Positions 8,346 through 17,948 of a DNA stretch of 28,551 nucleotides are shown piece by piece (position 1 is the stretch's first letter; every line of letters starts with the position of its first letter). Both the position numbers and the translations under genes were made by a program. Origin of the DNA: Spirogloea muscicola (lineage: Eukaryota > Streptophyta > Zygnematophyceae > Spirogloeales > Spirogloeaceae); assembly GCA_009602725.1 (NCBI GenBank), contig WELB01000261.1, positions 1-28,551 of the forward strand. Reading direction: 5' to 3'. The notes under the pieces were generated by a model that worked only from the letters and a program-made list of their open reading frames with translations, made no database searches and was not told the DNA's origin.

Positions 8346-9310
8346 GCATAGGGCTTCGGTTTATGTATCCCCTCGTGTTGCACTAGCTGTTGCCTGAACA
8401 TTGTATGGCTTCACATTGTCCACTCTATCATGTCATGCGTACCAAGCGCGCCTTCTCTTCTTCTGCGACTCTTCCTTCCCGAACTGAAGAAGCTTCCCCG
8501 TCTCCTTGTGCTCGATGTGCTTGCCTCTGTACTTGGGCGCTCAGGCCTTCCATTGATCGATACACGCTCCATTCCCTTGTGCTCCGTCACACAAAGGGAC
8601 TTTGAAAAGGACTTTGGAAAGCCAGCCCAAAGGAATAGACAAGATCCGACTGGGCTGAAAAGCGCAGAAAAGTTACTGGATTGCAGCTTCAGTTCCCCAA
8701 GTCAGCCTGTCGGCTCACTCGTGGGTACTAAAGCCCCCCGTCCCCTTGTGTATTCGCCCTGTCACCAACAAGCAAATAGCTCTTCCAAAGTATAGGCGAT
8801 GTGGATTGCCATACCACGTCAATAGGTCAGATTGCAGGCGAAGGAGTGACGTGTCAAGGTCTAAGTGGCAGGCGAGCAGAGCAAAGCAAACCAAGTCTGG
8901 AAAGCAGAGTAGTGCGGAAAATACGGCAAAAACTTGTAATTCAGTAGATGACATGGTGCAGAATGAGGAGCTTGAGAATGTGGATTTCGTTGACTCTCTA
9001 GTAAAAAGGGGGCGCTTTGACTGGAGCTTAAGTGGACGGACCATGTTTGCCACTCCTTTTCACACAAGACCAACTCTGAGTCCACCTTCTTGGTCCACGT
9101 GTGCTGCCACCTCACCATCCTTGTCAGTCGACACACATGAGCCACCGACGGGATATGGCGCGACTGCAGCCCAGATAGAGAGAAATAGCCCTCCCAACAT
9201 ACGGCAATGGTAGTGAGAGGCCAGCCCAAAGGTACAAACGGGATCTGAAAGGGCTGAAGGCTCCAAACATGCAAAACAACTCTCTGTGACTCCTGCGAGT
9301 GATTGCTCAA
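8346..9310. repeat. Repeat-rich intergenic stretch with partial repeat copies
   Basis: Partial dispersed-repeat copies lie at about 8610-8670 (GGAAAGCCAGCCCAAAGGAA) and 9210-9270 (GAGAGGCCAGCCCAAAGG). A 155-codon open frame (8746-9213) between them is rich in Arg, Ser, Lys and Thr with a Glu/Asp patch. It ends in repeat-like sequence and shows no domain I can name, so I do not call it a gene. Nothing else is supported. Confidence 0.4.
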
Positions 9311-9389
9311 TGACCTCTAGTCAGCAAGTGCAGATCAGAATAACTAGAGGGCAGAATAGCTTAGCCTTGTCGGATCCTGGAGACAGCAG

Positions 9390-10315
9390 CTAAGGCGCGG
9401 CCTGCCCTTTAGTGCACGGCAAACGCCATAGAATGCTGCAGAGGGATGGCCAGGCGCATTCTGTACACCAGAGCAAGCAACCTGACGGCATTGAAGTCGG
9501 GTTGCTCGCTCTGCTGTCCTTTCTGGGCTGTCGAACTTCACATACATGGCCTGCGCTGCTGGAGAGGGGGGAGGGCTCGGACCAGTACTGCGGGCCCTGC
9601 CCAGGGCACCTGGTAAGCCTTGCCAACGCCAACTGCATGTCCTGCAGCTCCGGTAGGTGGTCCGCTGGCCAGAGGTGCTCCAGCAGCAATGCCTGCAAAT
9701 GCTCCATCACGAGGCAGGAGTGCCAAAGGCAATCTCAAAGAGGATGAGGCCGCCTGTAGGGGTCTGGCATCCGTCGGGCAGTGGCAGAGGGGTGGCGCGA
9801 CCAGGCAATGCCCTTTCCTTGCAGAGGGCTAGGGCGATGTTGCCCAGCTGCCGTTGGCAGGTGGCGAAGGCGGCACCGACATCCTCAGGCTGGCCCACCA
9901 GCGTGGTATCATTGCTGTAGGTGGGCACAAGGACACCAGAATGAGCAGCCCGTGAGCTTCAAAGCGCGCGGTTGTGGGGGGCCAACACGTGGAAGAAGCC
10001 CACCAGCGGGTCGCCTTGCCGAGTGCCCGTGGTGGACTCAAGCTCCAACCTGTCCTCCAGAGGAGGTCGCTAGGCTGGCCTTAGCCAAGCTGGAAGAATG
10101 GCAGGAGGGATGGCAAGGTCTCCCGCAACTCCTCGGCAAAAAGCTCGGTGTACACAGTAAAAAGTTACAGATGTCCACTGCAAGTAACGACCCAAGTCGG
10201 GGTGCAGGTCCAGGGTGGCCCGCACACCATGAACGACGGCTTCGCTACCAATCCGCAGGCTGGCGCCGTTTTGATGAGGTGCCAAACGGGTCTGGGCCTG
10301 CCCTGACCTGGCCAA
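9390..10315 (-). pseudogene. Degenerate LINE reverse transcriptase, minus-strand copy
   Basis: On the minus strand, starting at 10315, the frames read GSEAVVHGVRATLDL (about 10250), TGTRQGDPLVGFFHVLAP (about 10025-9975), YSNDTTLVGQPEDVGAAF (about 9920), then MMEHLQALLLEHLW and LPELQDMQLALARL. These follow the order of a LINE RVT_1 palm: the RQGDPL motif, the xxDD box, then thumb-like sequence. Several frame changes and stops separate the blocks. The YADD box reads YSND. The 5' part is missing from 10315 upstream, where this copy meets the opposite-strand copy head to head. Confidence 0.75.
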
Positions 10316-11640
10316 TCGCCATTGGGGAGGTGCTCAATCGCCTAGTGGGACGCGTCCTGTGGCAGCAGCACACAGGGCAGGCCCAGACCCTTTTGGCGCA
10401 TCACCAGTACAGTTCTAGGTTGTGGAGTGGCAGCGAAGCCATCGTTCACGGTGTGCAGGCCACTCTAGACCTACCCTCAATTGGGCGGTACTTGCGGTGG
10501 ATGTCCGCAATGCTTTTAGCTGCGTAGACCGAGCCGTTGCCGCCGAGGAGCTGCAGGAGGCCTCCCATGCCTCCTGCCCTTCTTCCGGCTTGGCTATAGC
10601 CAGCCTAGCCATGACCAAGCTCTGGAGAACGAAAAAAGGCTAGATGGTGGTCCTTAGGTCCACCACGGGCACACGGCAGGGGGACCCTCTGGTCGGCATT
10701 TTTCACGCGTTGGCCCCCAATAGCGCTCTGAAGCCGACGGCTGCTGCACATCCTGGCGTCCTCGTGCCCACCTGCGCCAACGACACAACGCTGGTGGGGC
10801 AGCCAGAGGCTGTCTTTGCCGCCTTCGCCACCTTCAAAGGCAGCCGAGCGATCGGCCTGGCCATCTGCACACAGAAGTGCATTGCCTGGTTGCTGCAACG
10901 CCTGCTTCCGATCCTTCTGCTACTGCCCGCCGTAAGGCAGCCACTTACAGGCGGCCTCACCCTCCTTCGGGTCCCCTTTGGCATTCCAGCGTTCATGATG
11001 GAGCAATCGCAAGCACGGCTGCTGGAGGACCTCCGGTAGGCGGAACATCTTCCGGAGCTGCAGTAAACACAGTTGGTGCTGGCAGTGCTTACCAAGTGTG
11101 TTACGCAGCGCCCGCAGTACCTGGTCCAGGCCCTCCCTGGCAGGCAGTCCCGTTCGCACGCCTCTCGTATACTGCCGACCTCCAGGCCCGAGCTCGCTTC
11201 ATGGCGGACATGGAGAAGGCCTCCTCCAACGCTGCTGTGGAGCTCCTGCCTGTGGGCGACCATCGTGAGCGCGCGCACTTGTTGGGCCGCAGCCTGGTTG
11301 ACGGCGCTGCCCATCTACGCGGCGCTCAAGGTGCCGGACGACACCTTCCGGACGACAGTCCACCACCTCCTCGGCCTCCATTCACCCTGCCTCGAGGGTG
11401 TGGCGCAGACCGGCACGCACGACCTCCTCTGGAACCTCCATCGCCCTCTCCTGGAAGCGTCCTTCTCTCGGCCGCACGTCGAGAGGGGCGGCGCCATGGC
11501 GGCGGCGGCCAAGCTGTTGCACGAGTGTATGACTTCTGGAATGCCATGGGTGTGTTTCCTGGAGGCGGGCCACACCGTGGCCATGGAGAAAGTCCGGTGT
11601 CATGGCCCTCAATCAATGGTGGGGCGGATGGTACGTCCCC
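10310..11640 (+). pseudogene. Degenerate LINE reverse transcriptase, plus-strand copy
   Basis: The frames read PIAIGEVLNRLVGRVL (from about 10312), GSEAIVHGVQATLDL, VDVRNAFSCVDRAVAAEEL (about 10490-10545), STTGTRQGDPLVGIFHALAP (about 10660-10720), CANDTTLVGQPEAVFAAF (about 10770-10825) and, after a frame change, ALPIYAALKVPDDTF with downstream LINE C-terminal-like sequence to about 11640. This is the standard order of a LINE palm domain. Stops and frameshifts, for example after KKG near 10642, show it is inactive. The xxDD box is CAND. It is clearly related to the minus-strand copy at 9390-10315. Confidence 0.8.
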
Positions 11641-11848
11641 ACGCCCGCTGCCCGGGCCGGGAGGGCAGCCGCGCCACAGGTCCGGTTAACCCGGTTATCC
11701 AGCCTCAAGCCCGCCCAGGACTGGGTTAAGGCTAGCAGGGTTAGCCGACCCGAACCCCCCGGAGGCGGAGCAACTGTCAACTGCCAACTGCCATGGCGCT
11801 GCCGGCGCTGGCGCCGCCGCCGTCGCCGGGGCCGCCGCCGCCGCCGGN

Positions 11849-12487
11849 NNNNNNNNNNNNNNNNNNNNNNNNNNNNNNNNNNNNNNNNNNNNNNNNNNNN
11901 NNNNNNNNNNNNNNNNNNNNNNNNNNNNNNNNNNNNNNNNNNNNNNNNNNNNNNNNNNNNNNNNNNNNNNNNNNNNNNNNNNNNNNNNNNNNNNNNNNNN
12001 NNNNNNNNNNNNNNNNNNNNNNNNNNNNNNNNNNNNNNNNNNNNNNNNNNNNNNNNNNNNNNNNNNNNNNNNNNNNNNNNNNNNNNNNNNNNNNNNNNNN
12101 NNNNNNNNNNNNNNNNNNNNNNNNNNNNNNNNNNNNNNNNNNNNNNNNNNNNNNNNNNNNNNNNNNNNNNNNNNNNNNNNNNNNNNNNNNNNNNNNNNNN
12201 NNNNNNNNNNNNNNNNNNNNNNNNNNNNNNNNNNNNNNNNNNNNNNNNNNNNNNNNNNNNNNNNNNNNNNNNNNNNNNNNNNNNNNNNNNNNNNNNNNNN
12301 NNNNNNNNNNNNNNNNNNNNNNNNNNNNNNNNNNNNNNNNNNNNNNNNNNNNNNNNNNNNNNNNNNNNNNNNNNNNNNNNNNNNNNNNNNNNNNNNNNNN
12401 NNNNNNNNNNNNNNNNNNNNNNNNNNNNNNNNNNNNNNNNNNNNNNNNNNNNNNNNNNNNNNNNNNNNNNNNNNNNNNNNNNNNNNN
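11849..12487. other. Assembly gap (639 ambiguous bases)
   Basis: The gap is entered from a run of GCC/CCG triplets (about 11808-11847) and left in GC-rich coding sequence. The preceding frame from ATG 11793 is Ala/Pro only and could be a 5' leader or an N-terminal extension of the gene that follows; this cannot be decided. Confidence 0.99.
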
Positions 12488-14740
12488 CGCCGCGGTGGCA
12501 CGCCCGCATGGGCTCGCTGGCCGGCTGCGCGGTGCTGGCGCTAGCGGATGCGCTGCCGCCAAGCGAGTGGCTGGCCGCGGTGCGGCGGGAGGCGGCGCTG
12601 GAGCTCTGGGTGGCCGGCGTCAAGGAGGAGGCCGTGAGGGCGGGCATCCGGCGGGCGGTCGTGGACGCGGCGCTGGCCGGCGTCCGGCCCGCCGAGAGCG
12701 TCGCCGAGAAGGACGCCAGCCAGCCGGAGGCCCGGCTCTCGGCGCAGGACTACATCGCCAGGTGAGGAGCCGCTAAGCCAATCCGGGTGCCCCCACTGTG
12801 GAGCACGTGGGTGAGCAGGCCCTGAAGCGGCACTGCTGACCTCAATACCCAAATGCTAAACCCTTGAAACATAAACCCCTAAAACCTCTAAATCCTTCAA
12901 TCCTAAACCCTTAACCCACCAAAGTGGTGCTTGGCAACCTCCGCAGCGTAGTCTGCGAGCCGCGCATCTCGCGCGGCGTGTCGGCGTACGAGGAGGCCCG
13001 GCTGCTGCTGGAGGGGGTGGAGGCGGAGTACGGCGTGCCGGCGCCTATCCTCGCTGCGCTGTGGGGCATTGAGAGCAGGTGCTGCTCCTGCTCAGCAGCA
13101 AGGATTATCTTCCTATCTCACTACTCCAGTTGCTTACATGTAGCAAGTTGATGAAGTGGGTGGTATGACGGTCCGGAGGCGACCTCTCTGGACCGAAGAA
13201 TGCACATCGCGTGGTGGTGAACATAAGTACAGTGCATCTAGGTTCCAAGCAGTGACCTGCGCAATGGCGTCTGCTGAGAGGGGAGCTTTGCTGTTTTCTT
13301 GGGTGAAGCTATGGCCAGAATTGCGGCTCCTGGGACCTGATCGAGGCGCTCGTGACTCTCGCGTACAACAATGCGCAGGCAAGCTGTCGGCTGCATGCTT
13401 TTTGTTGCTCCTGGTCTCGAGCTCTGCTAGTTGCTTGCTCGCTGCTTACCGAAGCTCTTGTATGTGCAAGCCTGATGCGTGCGATAATATCAAAAATGAC
13501 GCCTGCTCTACACCTTTGGGTTGGCTCTTCTGTCTGCCAGCCCCACCGTGCCACGTACTTCCGGAAGGAGCTCATTGACGCAATGCACATCATGGAGGAC
13601 ATGGCGTTGACGCCCCAGGATTGGCGCCTCAAAGGCTCGTGGGCGGGCGCCATGGGGCAATGCCAATTCATGCCCTCCAGCTACCGAGCATATGCTGTGG
13701 ACTACGACCACGATGGCACGGCCGGTTAGTGACACAGCATGCACTCATGGCCGTCCGCTTGATGTTGTCGCTTTGAGCAATGCTGGAGAAGCTGTTCTAG
13801 ATCTTGCACAAAGAGGCACCACAAGCATGCTTGCATCGCGCTTAACTTGGAGAAGTCCTTCCATTGCCCATTTGCTCATTGATTGGTGTCACTGACTCGC
13901 TCTTGCGGGGCTTGCGAATGTTACCGAAGGCTTGACTATAAAGCTCAACTGCCCCTTGTGAACGATGGCCTCGCAGATATCTGGTCATCTCAAGCTGATG
14001 TATTTGCATCCATGGCCAATTACCTTCGAAAGAATGGTTGGCAGGTCGGGGACCCTTATGGCCAAAGGGTGAGTCTGTCCTTGCTGCCACATGCATAGTA
14101 CCTCAAGTCTGCTGCTTACCCTGAGCGCGTGAAAGCTGCTGAGTATTTGTTTCTTGCTAGACCTGATTTTTGACGCTGAGACGTGGTTGTCTGCATACTG
14201 CACAAATAGTGCAAGGCTTGTGACTTGCTGTTGCTTCTTTGTAACATCCGCTGATGTTTGGTACTGCAGGTTGAGATTCTAGGTAAGATTGACAGGAGCC
14301 TGCTCGGTTTGAGGACAAAGAAGCCGGTGAGAGAATGGGAAGCGCTCCATCAAGTCAGCCCGCTGTGCTCCACTGGAGAGCCAGTTCTGCCAGCTGACGC
14401 CCTTGCCAGCCTAGTACGTATCAACACAGCACCTTCCAATTGCTATGCCCTGCTTGATGAGTCATCCAAGTGATGGATAGCTGTCTTTTTTCTCAACAAC
14501 ACAATCTATTGCAAGAATAAGTTCTTCACATTGCGAGTCATGGGTCCTCAGCCTGGCTTCTACATGCAACATCTGTGGTGTCTGCAGTTGACACCAGATG
14601 GACCCCACGGTTATGCATACCTGGCATGTGACAACTTCAGGGCTATCATGCGATACAACCCTTCCACGCTCTACGCCATCTCTGTGGGTGAGCTAGCCAG
14701 GAACTTGGCTGTGCGCGTTGGAAAAGATGGCGGGTCATGA
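12488..14740 (+). CDS. MltB/SLT_2-type lytic murein transglycosylase, multi-exon
   Basis: Exons: (gap) to 12761, 12947-13078, 13309-13378, 13541-13724, 13977-14068, 14270-14413, 14588-14740. From the first in-frame ATG after the gap (12508, GSLAGCAVLALADA, signal-like) they give exactly 342 residues; a start inside the gap is possible. Bacterial MltB-family enzymes cleave the MurNAc-GlcNAc bond of peptidoglycan and form 1,6-anhydro-MurNAc. Family blocks appear in order: WVAGVKEEAVRAGI and DASQPEA; RISRGVSAYEEA; YGVPAPILAALWGIESSYG with the catalytic Glu (codon 13071-13073); LIEALVTLAYNNAQ; YFRKELIDA; WAGAMGQCQFMPSSY; DIWSSQADVFASMANYLRKN; GWQVGDPYG; DGPHGYAYLACDNFRAIMRYN; YAISVGELA. The intron at 13379-13540 has a GC donor (GCAAGC); the rest are GT-AG. 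TGTAA lies at 14792-14796, about 52 bases after the stop. Introns rule out bacterial contamination; transfer from a bacterium or the plastid ancestor is inferred. Target compartment unknown. Confidence 0.9.
12853..12918 (+). repeat. Degenerate CCCTAAA-like tract in an intron
   Basis: Within intron 12762-12946 there are about eight imperfect units of the form CTAAACCCT, ATAAACCCC, TAAAACCTC and CTAAACCCTT. This is the same telomere-like unit as at 1634-1735 but more decayed, and here it is not in a recognisable transposon. Confidence 0.65.
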
Positions 14741-15205
14741 TGCCGGCCTTGTGCTTTAGTAGTGTTATCTCCTTCGAAGCGGATTGCCAATTGTAAGCAC
14801 CCCTTTAAGTCAAAGGAGGTCGCAAGTCCTTCTGTCCTTAATCCGGGGGTAGGGCTATGTTCGCTCTACCTTTCTACAGTTTCCCCCATTCATAATTTCT
14901 ATACCAAAAGAAGAAGTGCCGTACCAGCAATATTCACTGCCAGATTGATTCTCACCAAGATACAGCAGGTTCCCCTGAATGATCTGCAGCATACCTGCAG
15001 CTGCTGTCAGTGGTGCCGTACTTATTCAAAGTATCAGCTTCCAAATAACATCTCACTTGACCACTGCGATGTGGAACAAGGTAGTTTGTAATCATCCAAG
15101 TCCTGAACACGTTTCAGTCACCGTCCGCCAGATTGACTACTTCCGTATCAGTGGAGTAGCACGTGAAACATCAGCGCTTGTGTGGCTGTAGCTGCCAAAC
15201 ATGTG
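14741..15205 (+). other. 3' flank of the transglycosylase gene; no assignable gene
   Basis: A possible polyadenylation signal TGTAA is at 14792-14796. An open frame at about 14979-15191 has some codon-like regularity but no recognisable motif. It could be part of an unknown plus-strand gene that continues to 15836. I see no RNA gene here. Confidence 0.3.
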
Positions 15206-15839
15206 AATGTGAGGCAGTTTGGCTGAAACGAGCTGGCAAATTGATGGGTGTTGTCATGTTCCACATTGTCAATGGCTATGAGTCTTTTGCCAGTGGATAT
15301 ACAGAGCACGAGATGATGCTGGACATTCGTTGATCGGTGGTGAAGGCACTTTGGGACATCCAAGCTTGACATATCAACCGCAGCCATTTCCTAGTCGAGG
15401 TATCTCTCTAGTACTTGCATGACCTTCAAGGCGCCCCTCCTGCGAAGCCGTTGTCAGGGCACTTACTCGAGCTGCAGTGCTTCAGAGTGAGTGGGGCCTC
15501 ATGGATGAGTTGAATTGTGGCTTGACACAGAGACGAAACATAGTGCTCATGCAGTGCAGCTATAGATTGCTTGAGCAGCAAAATGCTCCTGTGTGCTTTT
15601 CTTCTAAAATCCACGAAAAACGCTTTGCTTCAAAGCTTGAGGAGGCAATGCAGTATGTCGTCTATCACATGTCATGCTTCAGTCAGGTCCGTAGCACGTC
15701 AGACATGGTGCACAGCATAGGCCTAGTACCACTGGATGACTTAGATTGGCCTACTCTGGCTCTGTGGTGCAAGCACAAGCAGCTTTCCGCAGTCAACTTT
15801 GCATCGCGGCTGGTGGACATTGCACGAGCGAACTAACGG
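15206..15839 (+). CDS. Possible exons of an unrecognised gene
   Basis: One coding-like segment at about 15213-15330 reads VWLKRAGKLMGVVMFHIVNG, continuing with YESFASGYTEHEMMLDIR and a stop. A second, about 15460-15836, is open for some 120 codons and ends VPLDDLDWPTLALWCKHKQL then SAVNFASRLVDIARAN before TAA. Its composition is protein-like, and a good acceptor (TTCAGTCAG before GTCCGTAGC) precedes the last part. I cannot assign a family or join the segments with confidence. They may be 3' exons of an unknown gene or remnants. Confidence 0.3.
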
Positions 15840-17130
15840 TCAGATCTGACTGACGTCAGTCGCAGTAGCGCTTGGCCAAAGCATGCAGCAGTAGATATTG
15901 TTTGAAGGAGTTGACTGCTGTTCTACAGGGCGAAGATTCTTCACCGGCAGTTGTATACAGACCGTGTGACCTAGTGCAAATGCACATGCACTGCAACTAC
16001 TGTGCACGTGACTGAGTCAAGATTGCTATTTCCCCAGCAAGATTGTCCAATCTATTGCAAGTCGCGGTCAAGGTTCCTCGGTGACAGGCACCTTCTGTTG
16101 ACTACATAGCACGTAAGCTCGCGTAGGTGCCAAGGTACCCGAGAGTAGCTGTGCGGTTTAGTATCTTAGCAAGAGAGCTTGTCTCCGGCCAGTCAGGAAT
16201 GCCTGGTCCAGCAGCTTGGCGTTTTGGCAGCAAAGAGGGCGCCTGGCAAGAAGCACCCGAAGCATGCTGTACCTAAGCATACAACCATTAAAAAAAATGC
16301 CAACACCACACATCAAAGCCCAAACGATGCAGTCCGAGGTCAACTTGTAAGGCATGTCAGCCGATGCTTCTGCATATCCTCGTTCGCTCCTCGACTTTTA
16401 GAAAGATTTTATGAGAAATAGTAGCCGCTCATTGCCCAATCTGGCAGGTCATGACGAGTACAGCAGGCCAGGCTTGGTAGGCAGGTCAGCCTAGTCAGCA
16501 GACAGTGCGGGCGCTTCTCGAGTTTTGAAGTTGATTGGTAGCCACCCCGTTCTCGAGCTGCCGATGTGGACAGCGGGGGAGACGGCGCGCCGTGCGCATG
16601 AAATGAGAGGGTGGCCATTGAAGTATATACACCGTCCAGGTAGGGCAGGGGGAGAATGCTCTGCCACATGCAGGCTCTGGTATCTCGGCACATTGTTCTA
16701 CCACAAGTTGACAGAGGAGGTGACAGCTGACGCAGTCACACCTCCAGGCCAGCACACATTGCGGACCTTGATCAGTCTCTCCGAGCTGGGTCTTCCACAG
16801 CCATCCCCTACTTCGAAGAGCAGTTTGCGGAGAGTACGATCGGGAAGCGAAGAGCGGCTGGCGGGAGTGGGACGAGAAGCAGGAGTGGAGGTGGCGCGCG
16901 GTGCGCATGAAAGGGTGGCCAATGTACGCCAATACGCTGTCCAGGCAAAAGATGGTGCAACGAGCGGGACTCCATGAAACGAAGCCCCATGCTAAGGTGG
17001 CTAATGTGGCAGTACGAAGGGCGAAGGGTGGCGGCGGCGGCGGCGGCTGCAAATGCAGTTGGCGAGCCTGAGACGTCGCGGTGGGGGGCTCGTGCGGAAC
17101 GGCACAGAGAGAAGGCCGCGCGGGCGCTTC
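15840..17130. other. Gene-poor stretch with imperfect direct repeats
   Basis: No convincing gene is seen. A block with GGCGCGCCGTGCGCATGAAA, GGGTGGCCA and CACCGTCCAGG at about 16585-16645 recurs as GGCGCGCGGTGCGCATGAAA, GGGTGGCCA and CGCTGTCCAGG at about 16891-16950, an imperfect direct repeat about 300 bases apart. GGCGGC triplets run at about 17030-17047. The long minus-strand open frame over 16495-17244 is low-complexity and spans the repeats, so it is not called. Confidence 0.45.
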
Positions 17131-17134
17131 AAGT

Positions 17135-17485
17135 GAAAGAAAGGGCTCGCCCATTGAGGAGAGGGGCTGGAAAAGCCAGCCCAAGTAAGAATGAACAGAG
17201 TACGAGAAGGGGCCCAGAGGAAGCGCTAAGGATAACAAGCACAAGAAGAAACAAAGCAGCTACGAATCACTCAGGAACCCCTGCTAAGGCAGCGACTGCT
17301 TAGCAGGGGTTACTGAGTAGTAGCTGCTTTGTTTCTTCTTGTGTGCTTCTTTCTTAGTGCTTCGCCTTAGTGCTTCGCCTGGCCCCCTTCTTCTTGGGCT
17401 TCTTGTACTCTGCTCATTCTTTTTTGGGCTGGCTGTTCCAGCCCCTATCCTCAATGGGCGACCTCTTTCTTCTGCTAAGCAGCCG
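17135..17485. mobile_element. Foldback (inverted-repeat) element
   Basis: The core hairpin pairs about 17241-17288 (ACAAGAAGAAACAAAGCAGC then TACGAATCAC and CCCCTGCTAAG) with 17299-17341, around a spacer of about 10 bases. The symmetry extends outward: CGCCCATTGAGGAGAGGGGC, TGGAAAAGCCAGCCCAAG and GAATGAACAGAGTACGAGAA on the left are mirrored by CTTGTACTCTGCTCATTC, TTGGGCTGGCTGTTCCAGCC and CCTCAATGGGCG on the right. The whole is thus two inverted copies of the dispersed repeat. There is no open frame for a transposase. Confidence 0.75.
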
Positions 17486-17948
17486 CAGGTCAGAGATGCT
17501 GGGCTCAGTGGAAGGGTGTTCAGTAGAAGCCAGTATCACACCGTTGAGGCAACCAGAAGCGCCGAGCGGCTGGGGCGCTGCAGGCCGGCCTCGCGCGCTC
17601 GTACAGGCGGCGCCGCCGGTCGTGACGGGCGGTGCGGCGCGGGGGCGGCCCGGCTGGCGCGGTACGAGCGGCGCGGCCAGCTGCACGCCCGCTCGTACGG
17701 CGCCCTGGCCCCCCTCTCCTCACCCTCAGTGACTCAGGGCCACTTTTGCACTCGGTCGGTCGGTCACCAATTGGCCTCGTCTTGGCCTCGCGTTGGCAAG
17801 TTCCTGGCCCCAGGCGTCCATACAATGCGCGACACGTACTCCTCGGCCAGGTCCGACCGACCCGGTCATCAGTCTGCGTCCCTGGGCTGGCCCTCCACTG
17901 ACCTGTGGCTTGTGGCCATCCTCCGTTCACGATAGTATCGGGAAACCG
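17486..17948 (+). promoter_or_regulatory. GC-rich 5' flank of the propeller gene
   Basis: A strongly GC-rich segment (about 17560-17720) is followed by short repeated words (CGGTCGGTCGGTCA at about 17754, TTGGCCTCG twice at about 17780). No exon with conserved features is recognisable. Position suggests promoter and 5' untranslated sequence for the gene starting at 17949. Confidence 0.25.

Noticed and set aside
8746-9213. 155-codon open frame between repeat copies
   Set aside because: No recognisable domain; its end merges into dispersed-repeat sequence and there are no splice or homology arguments for it.
11550-11590. EAGHTVA string resembling the M41 HEAGH motif
   Set aside because: The leading His is missing and it lies in LINE C-terminal sequence with no M41 context.
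11602-12776. Long open frames on both strands across the gap
   Set aside because: They are open only because the ambiguous bases contain no stops; only the part after 12488 in the transglycosylase frame has homology support.
16495-17244. 249-codon minus-strand open frame
   Set aside because: Low-complexity Leu/Pro/Ser composition, spans the direct repeats and the foldback, no domain.
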